A DNA stretch of 38,170 nucleotides from the NCBI GenBank assembly GCA_002709295.1, contig PAQL01000031.1:97769-135938 (forward strand). The letters run 5' to 3'. This DNA comes from Phycisphaerae bacterium (GTDB lineage Bacteria > Planctomycetota > Phycisphaerae > Phycisphaerales > SM1A02). The stretch's first letter is position 1; the number at the start of each line of letters is the position of its first letter. A program made the translations under genes and the position numbers. The notes beneath the pieces were generated by a model that saw only the letters and a list, made by a program, of their open reading frames with translations, was not told the origin of the DNA and made no database searches. Shown one piece after another: positions 1 to 6,997 of this stretch.

Positions 1-908
1 ACGCCGGAAATCGCGCCCGCGGCCAGGGCCAGGGCGAGATGCCAGTGCGACAAGGCCCGCGCGGGCGGACGCAGCGACTGCTGCGCGGCCCCCAGGTGCG
101 TATCGAGCGCCGGCCAGAGTCCTTGCAGCCGGCCGACTTCATCGGCGAACTGCTCGGGCTCCATCGTCACGCGATAGAAGTGCTCCGGCTCGGCCGGGCT
201 GGCAGGGACGGTGTACGGCAGGAACGGCCATTCGAGCGGCAGCTCCTCGGCTTCGGCGTCGCCCTGTCCGATCTGCAGCAGCAGACCGCGCACGGCTTTG
301 ACCGACTCCGACGCCTGGTCGCGTTGACGAATCCTGCGACCGAAAATCACCACCTGCTTGAACTGCGTTTCCACCGCACGGTAGATGCGCAGGTCGGCGA
401 AGTGGCGCGTCAGCCATCCGACCAGCTCGGCGTCGAGCACGTAGTGCGGCACGATGAAGATCAGCACGCCACCGTACTGCAGCAGCGGCAGCGCGCGCTG
501 ATAGAACAGCTTTTCCAGCCGCGCACGGCCCTGGCCTTGATAGCCGATGTTGCCGTTCACGTCCTTGCTCAGGTCGCCATACGGCGGGTTCAGCCACAGC
601 AGCCCGAATGACTGGCGCGAGATCAGCGTGTCCATCAGGTCACCGTGGATGCAGCGATCGACCAGTTGCCGTGCGTGGCGGGCACGCTCGGCGTCGTACT
701 CGACGACGAAGGCCTGGACCTGCTCGCGCCCGAGGGCGTGGGCGGCTTCGGCAATCGCCACGCCTTCGCCGGCGCAGGGATCGAGGATGGACATGGAGCC
801 GGGAGACGGCGCCAATGCGGACAAGGCCCGCTCCAGCGTCGGCTCGTCGGTGGGGAAGTAGCCGTTACGGATGAAATTGCGCGCCAGGCGCGGAAACATG
901 AGTGCCAT
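1..908 (-). CDS. DUF6094-type N6-adenine methyltransferase-like protein (3' end beyond window)
   Basis: The frame stays open from an ATG at 908 to the window edge, giving 302 visible residues with no stop. AGGAGA lies just upstream of the ATG. The protein shows a class I SAM-binding motif LDPCAGEG (residues 42-49) and the adenine-methylase catalytic motif NPPY (107-110) inside LWLNPPYGD. This order, motif I then NPPY with a short N-terminus, fits gamma/beta-type N6-adenine DNA methyltransferases. The family carried by clc-type ICEs is usually labelled DUF6094. No target-recognition domain is obvious in the visible part, and no restriction gene is nearby, so a role in protecting or marking ICE DNA is inference. 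It is the last gene seen of the minus-strand ICE array; the C-terminus lies left of the window. Confidence 0.85.
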   Translation of the reverse strand, partial: MALMFPRLARNFIRNGYFPTDEPTLERALSALAPSPGSMSILDPCAGEGVAIAEAAHALGREQVQAFVVEYDAERARHARQLVDRCIHGDLMDTLISRQSFGLLWLNPPYGDLSKDVNGNIGYQGQGRARLEKLFYQRALPLLQYGGVLIFIVPHYVLDAELVGWLTRHFADLRIYRAVETQFKQVVIFGRRIRQRDQASESVKAVRGLLLQIGQGDAEAEELPLEWPFLPYTVPASPAEPEHFYRVTMEPEQFADEVGRLQGLWPALDTHLGAAQQSLRPPARALSHWHLALALAAGAISG

Positions 909-939
909 GGATTTCTCCTGATGATGGATGAGGGAAGGC

Positions 940-962
940 GGGCACGCGCGGCGCGCATGCCC
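940..962 (-). promoter_or_regulatory. Stem-loop in the leader of the methyltransferase gene
   Basis: A GGGCA / TGCCC and GCGC / GCGC stem with one C-A mismatch and a 3-nt loop sits between the stop of the upstream gene (974) and the start at 908. No U-run follows on the minus strand, so it is more a leader hairpin than a clear terminator. It is one member of the spacer stem-loop series seen across 900-7100. Confidence 0.45.
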
Positions 963-973
963 GTGGGGATGGC

Positions 974-1624
974 TCACGCCACACGCCGAAGCGGTGCGTT
1001 CGCGGCCAGTTCGTACTGCGTGGCACCGAGGGTGCCGTTGCGGATCAGCTCGCCCAGCGCCTTCGTCAGTGCCGGGACATCGAGGGCCAGCCGATGGCCT
1101 TCCAGCGGCCCGAGGGCCAAGGGAAGACCGGTCAGCATCCGCCGTGTCTGCAACAGCTCCAGCACGGTGTCGCGCCAGTGGTCGAGCAGTGGCAGCGGGC
1201 AGGTGTCCTGCACCAGCGTCCACAGCCGGTCGAGCCGGTGAGCGGAATCCCTGGGCAGAAGCGCCAGCGCGCTGGCGTTGGCCTTGTCTGGCTTCACGCA
1301 GCGACGATCGAACAGCCACACGTTCGTCAGCGAACCGAACAACGTTCGCCGATAGGCGCGGGTGATGCGCTTTTCCAGGTTCTCGACGTTGCCGACGAAG
1401 ACCGGGATGGATGCGCCCTGCTCGGTGATGACGTGGAACTGATCCAGTCCCTGTTCATCCCGGCCGAGGGTCAGGCGGGCGAGGAACTCCTGAACGGCGG
1501 TGTCGCGCGCCCAGATCGAGAGAAAGACGAGATTGCCCTGCTCGTCACCGACGCAACCGTCGGCCATGAGGTCGGGGCATTCGTCGATGCGGTACAGCGG
1601 TTTCGCGGAAGAAGGTGCAGGCAT
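974..1624 (-). CDS. Conserved ICE protein of unknown function (216 aa)
   Basis: I do not recognise a domain. The start at 1624 (MPAPSS) is preferred because AGAGGAC lies 6 nt upstream; an in-frame ATG ten codons earlier has no such site. The protein is soluble, with no signal peptide or membrane segment. It begins with a tyrosine- and acid-containing segment (YRIDECPDLMADG) and is rich in Leu and Arg in its second half. It lies in the array of small ICE genes with its own leader. A replication or modification accessory role is possible from context only. Confidence 0.75.
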   Translation of the reverse strand: MPAPSSAKPLYRIDECPDLMADGCVGDEQGNLVFLSIWARDTAVQEFLARLTLGRDEQGLDQFHVITEQGASIPVFVGNVENLEKRITRAYRRTLFGSLTNVWLFDRRCVKPDKANASALALLPRDSAHRLDRLWTLVQDTCPLPLLDHWRDTVLELLQTRRMLTGLPLALGPLEGHRLALDVPALTKALGELIRNGTLGATQYELAANAPLRRVA

Positions 1625-1708
1625 GGTGATGTCCTCTTGGAAATGAAGGAGCAACCACAGCCCGCGGGGCCATGCTCGCCCCGGTTGGGTGAAGGAAGAT
1701 GCATGCCG

Positions 1709-2074
1709 CTAGACAGCGCGTCCCGCGTGAAAGCGGTGAACCCGCTCGCGCCACTCGGAGCTTTGCACCGGCGCCATGTCGAGATAGCGCAGCGGGCACG
1801 AGTAGTAGTACGGATGCACGGACTCATCGAGGGACTTGTAGCCCCAATCGCCGCCCGAGCTTTCCAGCAGATGGCAGCCGATGTAGCAGACGGACTCACC
1901 GGCCGCGAGGCCCATGACGCCCGCCTGCCTGGCGGTGACGCGAACCACGGTCCACAGAACGTCGCCGTCCAGCGTGTGGTCGATGACTTCGCAGCAAGCG
2001 CGTTCGGACGCCTGCGGAGCGAGCAGCTCGCGGATCAACTGATCGCGCGTCTGACGAACGAAGGTCCAGCCCAT
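1709..2074 (-). CDS. Conserved ICE protein beginning MGWTF (121 aa)
   Basis: The ATG at 2074 follows AAGGAGA at good spacing; the longer open frame to 2299 has no ribosome site and overlaps the gene upstream. The 121-residue product is soluble and mixed alpha/beta. It contains two cysteine-containing patches (ERACCEVIDH and SVCYIGCHLL) and a tyrosine triplet HPYYYSCPL, which could suggest metal binding but is not a known motif to me. Proteins starting MGWTF recur in clc-type ICEs as uncharacterised genes. Function unknown. Confidence 0.78.
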   Translation of the reverse strand: MGWTFVRQTRDQLIRELLAPQASERACCEVIDHTLDGDVLWTVVRVTARQAGVMGLAAGESVCYIGCHLLESSGGDWGYKSLDESVHPYYYSCPLRYLDMAPVQSSEWRERVHRFHAGRAV

Positions 2075-2163
2075 GAGGGTCTCCTTGAAGAAAAGGCCGG
2101 AGCCCTCCCCGTCGGGGGAGAACCCCGGCGGGTGGCGGAATGCCGCGCAAGGCGGCGGATGGA

Positions 2164-2775
2164 TCAGGCAGCTTGGAGGTGCCAGTCCTGGGACAGCGGA
2201 GCGAACTCGTAGCCCAGCTTGTCGAGACGGTCGCGCTGCTGACGCAGCACACGACGATCCACGGTCGCATCGAGCTTTACGGTCTCGCCCAGGGGCCACA
2301 AGGCACCGAACAGCGCCGCGTCGTCTGCCTCGGCCGAGGCCGCAGCGGACACGGGAGCCGGTTCGCTGCCGAACGGCGTGGTATCGACCAGGGGATCGCG
2401 CGGACTGCGCGGCTTCGCCTTCGGCTTGGCCGGGGGCGTTGCCGGCGCGGGCGCCTGCGCTTCCTCGTCGATTGGATCGACTTCCTGCGGACTCAGCCGG
2501 CGGGCTTCGTCGCGGCTCAGGGCGTCGATGTTGGACAGGGTCATCCCGCCCAGATGGGCGCGGATCTCGATGACCATGCGGCCGTTGGCGTTGTACGTGG
2601 AGGGGCGAATCTCGACGATGACGAAATCACCGTCGTACTTGCCCTCGCGGTACTGATCGAGTTCGGCGTTCTTCACGACGAACTCGCCGATCGAGGTCGC
2701 CAGGCGGCCGACGTTGAAGTCGCCGTTCCTGCCGTGGATGGTCTTGATGGCCAGTTGGCCGGGAATGGTGATCAT
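2164..2775 (-). CDS. DUF3275 family protein
   Basis: A 203-residue protein starting at 2775 (MITIPGQLAIK), with GGAGACC upstream. The N-terminal ~95 residues form a compact domain with repeated beta-strand patterns (FVVKNAEL, GDFVIVEIRPS, GRMVIEIRAHL), followed by a Pro/Ala/Lys-rich linker (about 105-135) and a C-terminal coiled segment with many Arg/Asp. This is the DUF3275 family found almost only in ICEs of this group. The fold of the N-domain and the neighbouring STY4534 protein suggest a DNA-related role, but no biochemical function is established. A terminator-like stem-loop at 2803-2826 lies just upstream. Confidence 0.85.
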   Translation of the reverse strand: MITIPGQLAIKTIHGRNGDFNVGRLATSIGEFVVKNAELDQYREGKYDGDFVIVEIRPSTYNANGRMVIEIRAHLGGMTLSNIDALSRDEARRLSPQEVDPIDEEAQAPAPATPPAKPKAKPRSPRDPLVDTTPFGSEPAPVSAAASAEADDAALFGALWPLGETVKLDATVDRRVLRQQRDRLDKLGYEFAPLSQDWHLQAA

Positions 2776-2802
2776 GAAGGTCTCCTGCGGACGAAGAGAA
2801 GA

Positions 2803-2826
2803 CAAGGCCCCGGGGATGGGGCCTTG
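2803..2826 (-). terminator. Intrinsic terminator of the STY4534/DUF3577 gene, or leader attenuator
   Basis: A perfect 9-bp stem CAAGGCCCC / GGGGCCTTG with a 6-nt loop begins 4 bases past the stop codon at 2831 and is followed on the minus strand by TCTTCTCTTC. The short distance (28 bases) to the next start means it can act both as terminator and as part of the next leader. Confidence 0.65.
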
Positions 2827-2830
2827 CGGA

Positions 2831-3382
2831 TCAGAACGACTCGGCAACGGCCAATGCGGGGGCATCGGCAGCGTCGTCGGCAGCATCGGCGACGGGCCTG
2901 GAAGGCTCCGGTGCCGAGGCTTGCTGCGCGGCGGGCGCGTCGGACGTCACGGGGACTTCCGGGTCGCGCTCGTCGGTCTCGGTCGGCTTGGGTTCGGCCT
3001 TGTAGACGAGCTTGCCGTCGACCTTGATCCAACTGACGAACAGCAGACGGGCCTTGAGGCTCACACCCTGCTCGCCGGCACGCTTGCCCTTGGAGTAGGT
3101 GAAGGTGTCGGTCCACAGGTCGCCCATGCGGAAGCCGATCATCACCTTCTTCTCGGCGTCGACCGCCTGAATGCAGCGGCGCACCAGGTGCTGCGCTTCC
3201 GAACCCGATACGCGCGTGTCGAAACGCACATACGAGACGTCATCGCTGGGACCGTTCAGAGCCGCGATGTCGCAGGCCAGGAACGCATCGCCTTTCTTGG
3301 GCTTCACTTCGCGGATGCGATTGAGATACCCGAGGCCGGTGATGTGCAGATCGAAGTAGGACTTGTCGGTGGAAGTGGTCAT
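2831..3382 (-). CDS. STY4534 family ICE replication protein (DUF3577)
   Basis: A 183-residue protein starting at 3382 with CAGGAGA upstream. The first ~125 residues form the conserved domain: YFDLHITGLGYLNRIREV, then a segment that reads like an OB-fold (KKGDAFLACDIAALNG). The remainder is an Ala/Pro/Asp-rich acidic tail. The family is annotated as an ICE replication protein (DUF3577); the single-strand-binding-like pattern with an acidic tail suggests ssDNA or replication-partner binding, which is inference. Its leader is unusually long (343 bp) and carries copy A of the three-hairpin repeat, so expression is probably controlled at the RNA level. Confidence 0.85.
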   Translation of the reverse strand: MTTSTDKSYFDLHITGLGYLNRIREVKPKKGDAFLACDIAALNGPSDDVSYVRFDTRVSGSEAQHLVRRCIQAVDAEKKVMIGFRMGDLWTDTFTYSKGKRAGEQGVSLKARLLFVSWIKVDGKLVYKAEPKPTETDERDPEVPVTSDAPAAQQASAPEPSRPVADAADDAADAPALAVAESF

Positions 3383-3534
3383 GGTGAATCTCCTGGGAAC
3401 AATGAGGCGGAGACACACCCGACCCAGGCGGGGAAGGTGTGGAACCCCCGCGTGGGTTGATGGAACAGCTTGGAGGCATCGCCATCGAGAACCGATGGCC
3501 GTTCGCGCATGGATGCCGGTGCGAACTGGAGTGA

Positions 3535-3606
3535 TCAACGCGGTCGGAACCGCGTCGCAGCCTTGAAGATCGTGGCTGCCTGGGCATGTCGCTGACGGAC
3601 GTCAGC
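3535..3606 (-). repeat. Three-hairpin leader repeat, copy A
   Basis: Hairpin 1: ACGCGGT 3538-3544 with ACCGCGT 3549-3555; read on the minus strand its loop is UCCG, a UNCG tetraloop. Hairpin 2: GCAGCC 3557-3562 with GGCTGC 3574-3579; copies B and C have GCAGTC / GACTGC, a compensated base-pair change. Hairpin 3: GCTGAC 3591-3596 with GTCAGC 3601-3606. The loop word CTTGAAG and the spacer GGGCATG are shared with the other copies. Confidence 0.7.
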
Positions 3607-3694
3607 GGAACATGGCCGGAAGCGTCGCGCCAGGACGGCGCGCAGGCGAGCGGCAATCGGCACTCGCGGCTGTCCGCATTGCCGGGAAGAAAGA

Positions 3695-3713
3695 GGCCCC
3701 CGGAGCGGGGGCC
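3695..3713 (-). terminator. Intrinsic terminator after the DUF3085 gene
   Basis: A perfect stem GGCCCCC / GGGGGCC with a 5-nt loop starts 12 bases past the DUF3085 stop and is followed on the minus strand by TCTTTCTTCC. Confidence 0.7.
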
Positions 3714-3725
3714 AGGGATGGGCGG

Positions 3726-4091
3726 TCAGTTACCGCTGGGCGTGGGAGGAACCGCCTGCAGCGATAGGTGTGTCGCGGAGGCGGACACGTCGAGGTCGTC
3801 CTCGCTGCGCAGGATGCGCGCAAACACGCCCTCCTGCGGATCGAAGAACTCGCCGAAGTCGTCGCCACCGAACTCGGCGCGCGCCAGCTCCCACCAGTCA
3901 TCGAAGGCATCGACATCCGGGTTGCAGCCAGCGGCATAGGCGATGGTCTTCTGGCGACCATCGGGTCGGCGCTCGCCGCACTCGGCCAGGAAGTACACGC
4001 CCTGATCCTTGACCAGGATGACGCGGCATTGATTCGCCACCGCTTCGGCGAGCACGGGCCGCAGCTCCGTGCCTTTGAATCGAACAGTCAT
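3726..4091 (-). CDS. DUF3085 domain-containing protein
   Basis: A 121-residue protein from an ATG at 4091, with CTGGAG about 10 nt upstream. The whole chain matches the pattern I know for DUF3085: an N-terminal LRPVLAEAVA segment, ILVKDQGVYFL, then CNPDVDAFDDWWELAR and an acidic FGGDDFGEFFD stretch. It is strongly acidic, which fits a DNA-mimic or protein-partner role, but that is a guess; the family function is unknown. It sits between two intrinsic terminators (4122-4146 and 3695-3713), so it looks monocistronic. Confidence 0.85.
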   Translation of the reverse strand: MTVRFKGTELRPVLAEAVANQCRVILVKDQGVYFLAECGERRPDGRQKTIAYAAGCNPDVDAFDDWWELARAEFGGDDFGEFFDPQEGVFARILRSEDDLDVSASATHLSLQAVPPTPSGN

Positions 4092-4121
4092 GGGTGTGAT
4101 CTCCAGGGGGCAGGAAAAGAG

Positions 4122-4146
4122 GCTTCCCGCCGCGAGGGCGGGAAGC
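4122..4146 (-). terminator. Intrinsic terminator after the 265-aa ICE gene
   Basis: A perfect 10-bp stem GCTTCCCGCC / GGCGGGAAGC with a 5-nt loop, 10 bases past the stop at 4157, followed on the minus strand by CTCTTTTCC. It also lies in the short leader of the DUF3085 gene. Confidence 0.75.
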
Positions 4147-4156
4147 TGCTGTGAGA

Positions 4157-4954
4157 TCAGTGCCGGATAGCCTTACGACACGACAGGCACTGCACGCGGA
4201 TGCGCCGCCAACTCCCGTCGTCGATCAGCCGTTCCAGCGTCTCGCCGAGGGTGTCGAAGAACACCTCATCGACCCGTTCGACCAGCTCGCCGTCGCGGTG
4301 CAGCTCCACCGCGTAGAGGTCGAGGCCACGCTCATACAGCACGGTGACGCGACCCTGGAACTTCGTCGTGGCGACGGTGAAGCCGATGGCCGGCGGCGTG
4401 CGGATGATGTCGGCGGGCAGCGGATCGACCCAGGTGATGTCCCGCGCGCCGGCATCCACCAGCATGTGGGTGACGCGCCGGAAACCGTCGGGAGCGGGCA
4501 ACTGCTCCAGTTGGTCGACCAGTTCCTGCAGCTCGGGGCAGCGCGGCTCGGGGATCGGCAGCTTCGCCGGTGCGGACCCGAGCACGAACCGCTTCACCGT
4601 GTAGGGCTGGCCGTCGGCGGTGAACTCGGTCTGCTCCTCGGGCGTGTCCGCCCGCTGACCGTCGAAGCGGCGTCTGACATAGGGTTCGACCTGCACCTTG
4701 GCGCCCTCGTCGGGCACTTCGGTCACGAGCGTGCGATCGAGCACCGCGAACTCGGCTCGTCCCGTCTTGACGACGATGGCCTCGTCGGTGGTGGCGATGA
4801 CCTTGCCCTCGAAAGGCTTCGGGTCGATGTGAAAGCCCAGCGTCGAAACCTTGGGCTGGCCGTCGAAGATGTTGAATTTGAACGAACGGACGTTGGAAGG
4901 CACATGACCGACAACGAGCGTCGGCATCTGTGCGCGGATGGCTTGGGTATCCAT
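4157..4954 (-). CDS. Conserved ICE protein of unknown function (265 aa)
   Basis: The start at 4954 (MDTQAIRAQ) has AAGGAG about 8 nt upstream. The open frame continues to 6037, but that part runs through a structured leader and a shadow frame of the gene beyond it, so the longer version is rejected. The protein is soluble with alternating beta-strand and loop segments (TLVVGHVPSNVRSFKFNIF near the start, PAIGFTVATTKFQGRVTVLYERG near residue 205). It ends with a Cys-containing basic tail (QCLSCRKAIRH). No catalytic signature is visible. It is a standing member of clc-type ICEs. Its leader carries repeat copy B. Confidence 0.8.
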   Translation of the reverse strand: MDTQAIRAQMPTLVVGHVPSNVRSFKFNIFDGQPKVSTLGFHIDPKPFEGKVIATTDEAIVVKTGRAEFAVLDRTLVTEVPDEGAKVQVEPYVRRRFDGQRADTPEEQTEFTADGQPYTVKRFVLGSAPAKLPIPEPRCPELQELVDQLEQLPAPDGFRRVTHMLVDAGARDITWVDPLPADIIRTPPAIGFTVATTKFQGRVTVLYERGLDLYAVELHRDGELVERVDEVFFDTLGETLERLIDDGSWRRIRVQCLSCRKAIRH

Positions 4955-4976
4955 GGGGAGACTCCTTGTGGCAACC

Positions 4977-5011
4977 AAGGGACTCCCGCCCGCAAGGGAG
5001 GTCTGTCCCTT
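4977..5011 (-). promoter_or_regulatory. Two-part stem-loop in the leader of the 265-aa gene
   Basis: AAGGGAC (4977-4983) pairs with GTCCCTT (5005-5011), enclosing a second stem (CTCCC / GGGAG). It lies 23 bases before the start codon, between repeat copy B and the ribosome site. Confidence 0.5.
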
Positions 5012-5054
5012 GAGGGTGAGGTGGATGGACGCGGGTGCGCCCGGAGAACGAAGC

Positions 5055-5125
5055 AACCAGCACGGCGAACCGCGCCGCAGTCTTGAAGGTCTCGACTGCC
5101 TGGGCATGCTGCCGGCAACGCCAGC
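5055..5125 (-). repeat. Three-hairpin leader repeat, copy B
   Basis: Hairpin 1: GCACGG / CCGCGC (5060-5065 with 5070-5075; one mismatch), loop UUCG on the minus strand. Hairpin 2: GCAGTC 5077-5082 with GACTGC 5094-5099. Hairpin 3 at 5108-5125: GCTG / CAGC plus CG / CG around a 4-nt loop; sequence differs from copies A and C while the fold is kept. Shares CTTGAAG and CTGGGCATG with the others. Confidence 0.65.
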
Positions 5126-5210
5126 GAACATGCGGCCAGCGTGCGGCACATGGCGGCGACCATCCGTTGGGAATCGGCAATGCGCCGGCACCGCGTTCCG
5201 CGAAAAAGAA

Positions 5211-5230
5211 GAGCCCCGACGTGGGGGCTC
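5211..5230 (-). terminator. Intrinsic terminator after the 238-aa ICE gene
   Basis: A perfect stem GAGCCCC / GGGGCTC with a 6-nt loop, followed on the minus strand by TTCTTTTTC. It starts 14 bases past the stop at 5245. This is the clearest terminator of the left array. Confidence 0.82.
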
Positions 5231-5244
5231 GAATGGGTTGCGGG

Positions 5245-5961
5245 TTACTCGTCGTCGTAGAGCGTCAGCCCGTCCAGCACTGGCGCGTCGGCATCGAACA
5301 CCAACATGCGAACGTCGGCGAGCGCAGCCAGGTGCAACACTTCCACGAGGGACTCCGGCACGCCCTTGGCCCGATGCTCCTGCCGCAGCTCTTCGGCGGT
5401 GATGCCCTCGACATGCTGCAGGTTCGCATCCGTCCAGGGCGTGGCGATCAGCTTCACGCCGACCGCCGGGCTGTAGGGAATGCGGAAGGCCACGAACAGA
5501 AAACCGCTCGGCGTGGCGATGTCCGCCAGTTCGGCGAGGAAGCGACCGGCCTCCTCGGTGATGTGCGCCGAACTGATTTCCCAGGCACGGCTGTAGAACC
5601 CGGTCTCGAAGCGCAGGCGGCGTACCACCTCGCGCGCGGCTTCCTCGGAGTAGGTATCGCCGACGTGCAGCGGCTGGCCGGCTTCTTCGGCCATGACTGC
5701 GTAGACGAGGTTTCGGGCGATACCGTGGCTGGGGCACTGCGCGTCCAGCTCGGGCGGCACGTTCTGGCCCTCGGTGATCAGCGCGAAGTCGTCGCAGAAG
5801 ACGCAGGCATGGCGCTCGACCTGGTTGTCCGGCAGATGCGACTGCGAGACGTGCAGCGGCAGATAGCTCAGCGGGCAGTCGTCGTCGTAGGAAATCGCCA
5901 GCAGCCGCTGCACGGACAGGCCATCGTAGCCGCGGACGAAGGGGTTTTTGGAATGAGACAT
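5245..5961 (-). CDS. Conserved ICE protein of unknown function (238 aa)
   Basis: Starts at 5961 (MSHSKNPFVRGYDG) after TGGAGGAA. The soluble protein has an N-terminal cysteine/histidine cluster (DDCPLSYLPLH, ERHACVFCDDF, then CPSHG) that could hold a metal, followed by a helical middle and a C-terminal acidic region ending in YDDE. I do not recognise a domain with confidence. Its spacer has the usual stem-loop (AATCCCC / GGGGATT), and the gene is closed by a strong terminator, so it is probably a single transcription unit or the last gene of one. Confidence 0.78.
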   Translation of the reverse strand: MSHSKNPFVRGYDGLSVQRLLAISYDDDCPLSYLPLHVSQSHLPDNQVERHACVFCDDFALITEGQNVPPELDAQCPSHGIARNLVYAVMAEEAGQPLHVGDTYSEEAAREVVRRLRFETGFYSRAWEISSAHITEEAGRFLAELADIATPSGFLFVAFRIPYSPAVGVKLIATPWTDANLQHVEGITAEELRQEHRAKGVPESLVEVLHLAALADVRMLVFDADAPVLDGLTLYDDE

Positions 5962-5985
5962 GGGATTCCTCCAGCAGAGGATGGC

Positions 5986-6003
5986 CGAGGCAATCCCCTG
6001 CCG
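5986..6003 (-). promoter_or_regulatory. Leader stem-loop of the 238-aa gene
   Basis: An AATCCCC / GGGGATT stem with a 4-nt loop (approximate bounds) about 25-40 bases before the start at 5961; another member of the spacer stem-loop series. Confidence 0.45.
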
Positions 6004-6135
6004 GGGATTGAACCCCAGCGAGTGGATGAAGTGGCAACCGGTCAGCCGGCCGCGGCGTCGGGCCGCCCTGGCGCCGGGCGGTGCAGGTCAGTGGAAGATG
6101 GTGATTCGGGACATGGCCGCTCCTGCGAAAGGAAG

Positions 6136-6171
6136 GAGGGACATGGCCCCGAACGGGGACGCATGTCCCTC
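6136..6171 (-). terminator. Long stem-loop after the 130-aa gene (terminator or leader)
   Basis: GAGGGACATG (6136-6145) pairs perfectly with CATGTCCCTC (6162-6171) around an inner CCCC / GGGG stem. A pyrimidine tract (CTTCCTTTCG) follows on the minus strand. Immediately after comes CAGGAG and an 8-codon open frame (6112-6089). Confidence 0.6.
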
Positions 6172-6211
6172 GTGGGGTGGGATGAAAGAACGGTGGGTTG
6201 CCAGGCGCGGC

Positions 6212-6604
6212 TCACCAGCCGTTGTAGTGCAGCGTGAGGTCGGCGATGACCTGGCGCCGTTCCAGATCGAGGCCGCCGAAGTCGGACAGCCCCTCGAAGC
6301 CGCAACGCTTGAGCATCGCGCCACCCTCGCGGGCGTTGTAGAAGCTCACCATCGCGGACAGGAACATGCGTTGACCGCTGCTCAGCACGCCCAGGGCGTC
6401 GTTGAGCATCAGCATGTTGGGCCGCAGATCCCACTTGGTGGTGGCACGCTGCAGACCTTCGCGTGTGCCGTCGCCGAACCACTCGTGGCCGGCGATCTGC
6501 GCGCCGCGCTTCCAGGCCTCGAAGAAGGCCTGCGGTGCAGCGTCGAAGTGCGCCTGTTCCAGCGCCATCTGATCGAGCACGTCTTCGGGCAAAGACAGAT
6601 TCAT
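6212..6604 (-). CDS. Conserved ICE protein of unknown function (130 aa)
   Basis: Starts at 6604 (MNLSLPEDVLDQ) after AAGGAG. The product is small, largely alpha-helical and soluble, with segments FFEAWKRGAQIAGHEWFGDG and MLMLNDALGVLSSGQRMFLSAMVSF. No known motif is visible. Only 26 bases separate it from the stop of the 78-aa gene upstream, without a hairpin, so the two are likely co-transcribed under the leader that carries repeat copy C. Confidence 0.78.
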   Translation of the reverse strand: MNLSLPEDVLDQMALEQAHFDAAPQAFFEAWKRGAQIAGHEWFGDGTREGLQRATTKWDLRPNMLMLNDALGVLSSGQRMFLSAMVSFYNAREGGAMLKRCGFEGLSDFGGLDLERRQVIADLTLHYNGW

Positions 6605-6630
6605 GAGAGGACTCCTTGAAGGGTGGGGAA

Positions 6631-6867
6631 TCAGGGCTGAGCGCGCTGCGTCCAGGCATGGGTATCCAGGGCGCGCTGTGCTGCGAGGTGGGTGGGGAAA
6701 TACTCGACGGACTCCCGCGATACCGGGCCTTCGTCGTCTTGCGTGCCGATGTATTGGCCGGCCGCGCTGCGCAGCACCTGTAGCGGCAGACGCTTGCCGG
6801 TCCAGGCCAGCGCCAGCGCACCACTGCGCACTGCGGTTGCAGAGGAAGATGCGGAAGGTTCAGACAT
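6631..6867 (-). CDS. Small ICE protein of unknown function (78 aa)
   Basis: The ATG at 6867 follows CAAGGAG at 8 nt spacing; the frame is open upstream to 6945 but without a ribosome site. The protein has a Ser/Ala-rich first 15 residues, then a short globular part (ALAWTGKRLPLQVLRSA, then YFPTHLAAQRALDTH). It contains neither cysteine nor a membrane segment. Its leader holds repeat copy C, so this two-gene unit shares RNA-level control with the STY4534 and 265-aa genes. Confidence 0.72.
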   Translation of the reverse strand: MSEPSASSSATAVRSGALALAWTGKRLPLQVLRSAAGQYIGTQDDEGPVSRESVEYFPTHLAAQRALDTHAWTQRAQP

Positions 6868-6997
6868 GCCGTGCTCCTTGGTGGGTCGGGGAGCACGCAT
6901 CCCACAGGGGATGGGGTTCCCCTCGGGTGGTTGAGAAAAGTGCATCGTCGCCAGACCGGCGAGCGTCCGCGGTGGGCGATGCGAAGCGGACTGGATC

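Larger units (their letters stand above)
3383..3725 (-). promoter_or_regulatory. 343-bp gene-free leader of the STY4534 gene
   Basis: No credible gene. In transcript order it holds the DUF3085 terminator (3695-3713), repeat copy A (3535-3606), a hairpin GCCATCG / CGATGGC (3481-3499), further GC-rich pairing around 3410-3455, and the ribosome site. Confidence 0.6.

Noticed and set aside
1094-2212. 372-codon plus-strand open frame
   Set aside because: It is the complement of two supported minus-strand genes, has no ribosome site and no family features; high GC keeps opposite frames open.
4955-6037. Extension of the 265-aa gene to a 626-aa frame
   Set aside because: The added part runs through repeat copy B, a terminator and the antisense-free shadow of the 238-aa gene, and a strong ribosome site marks the start at 4954.
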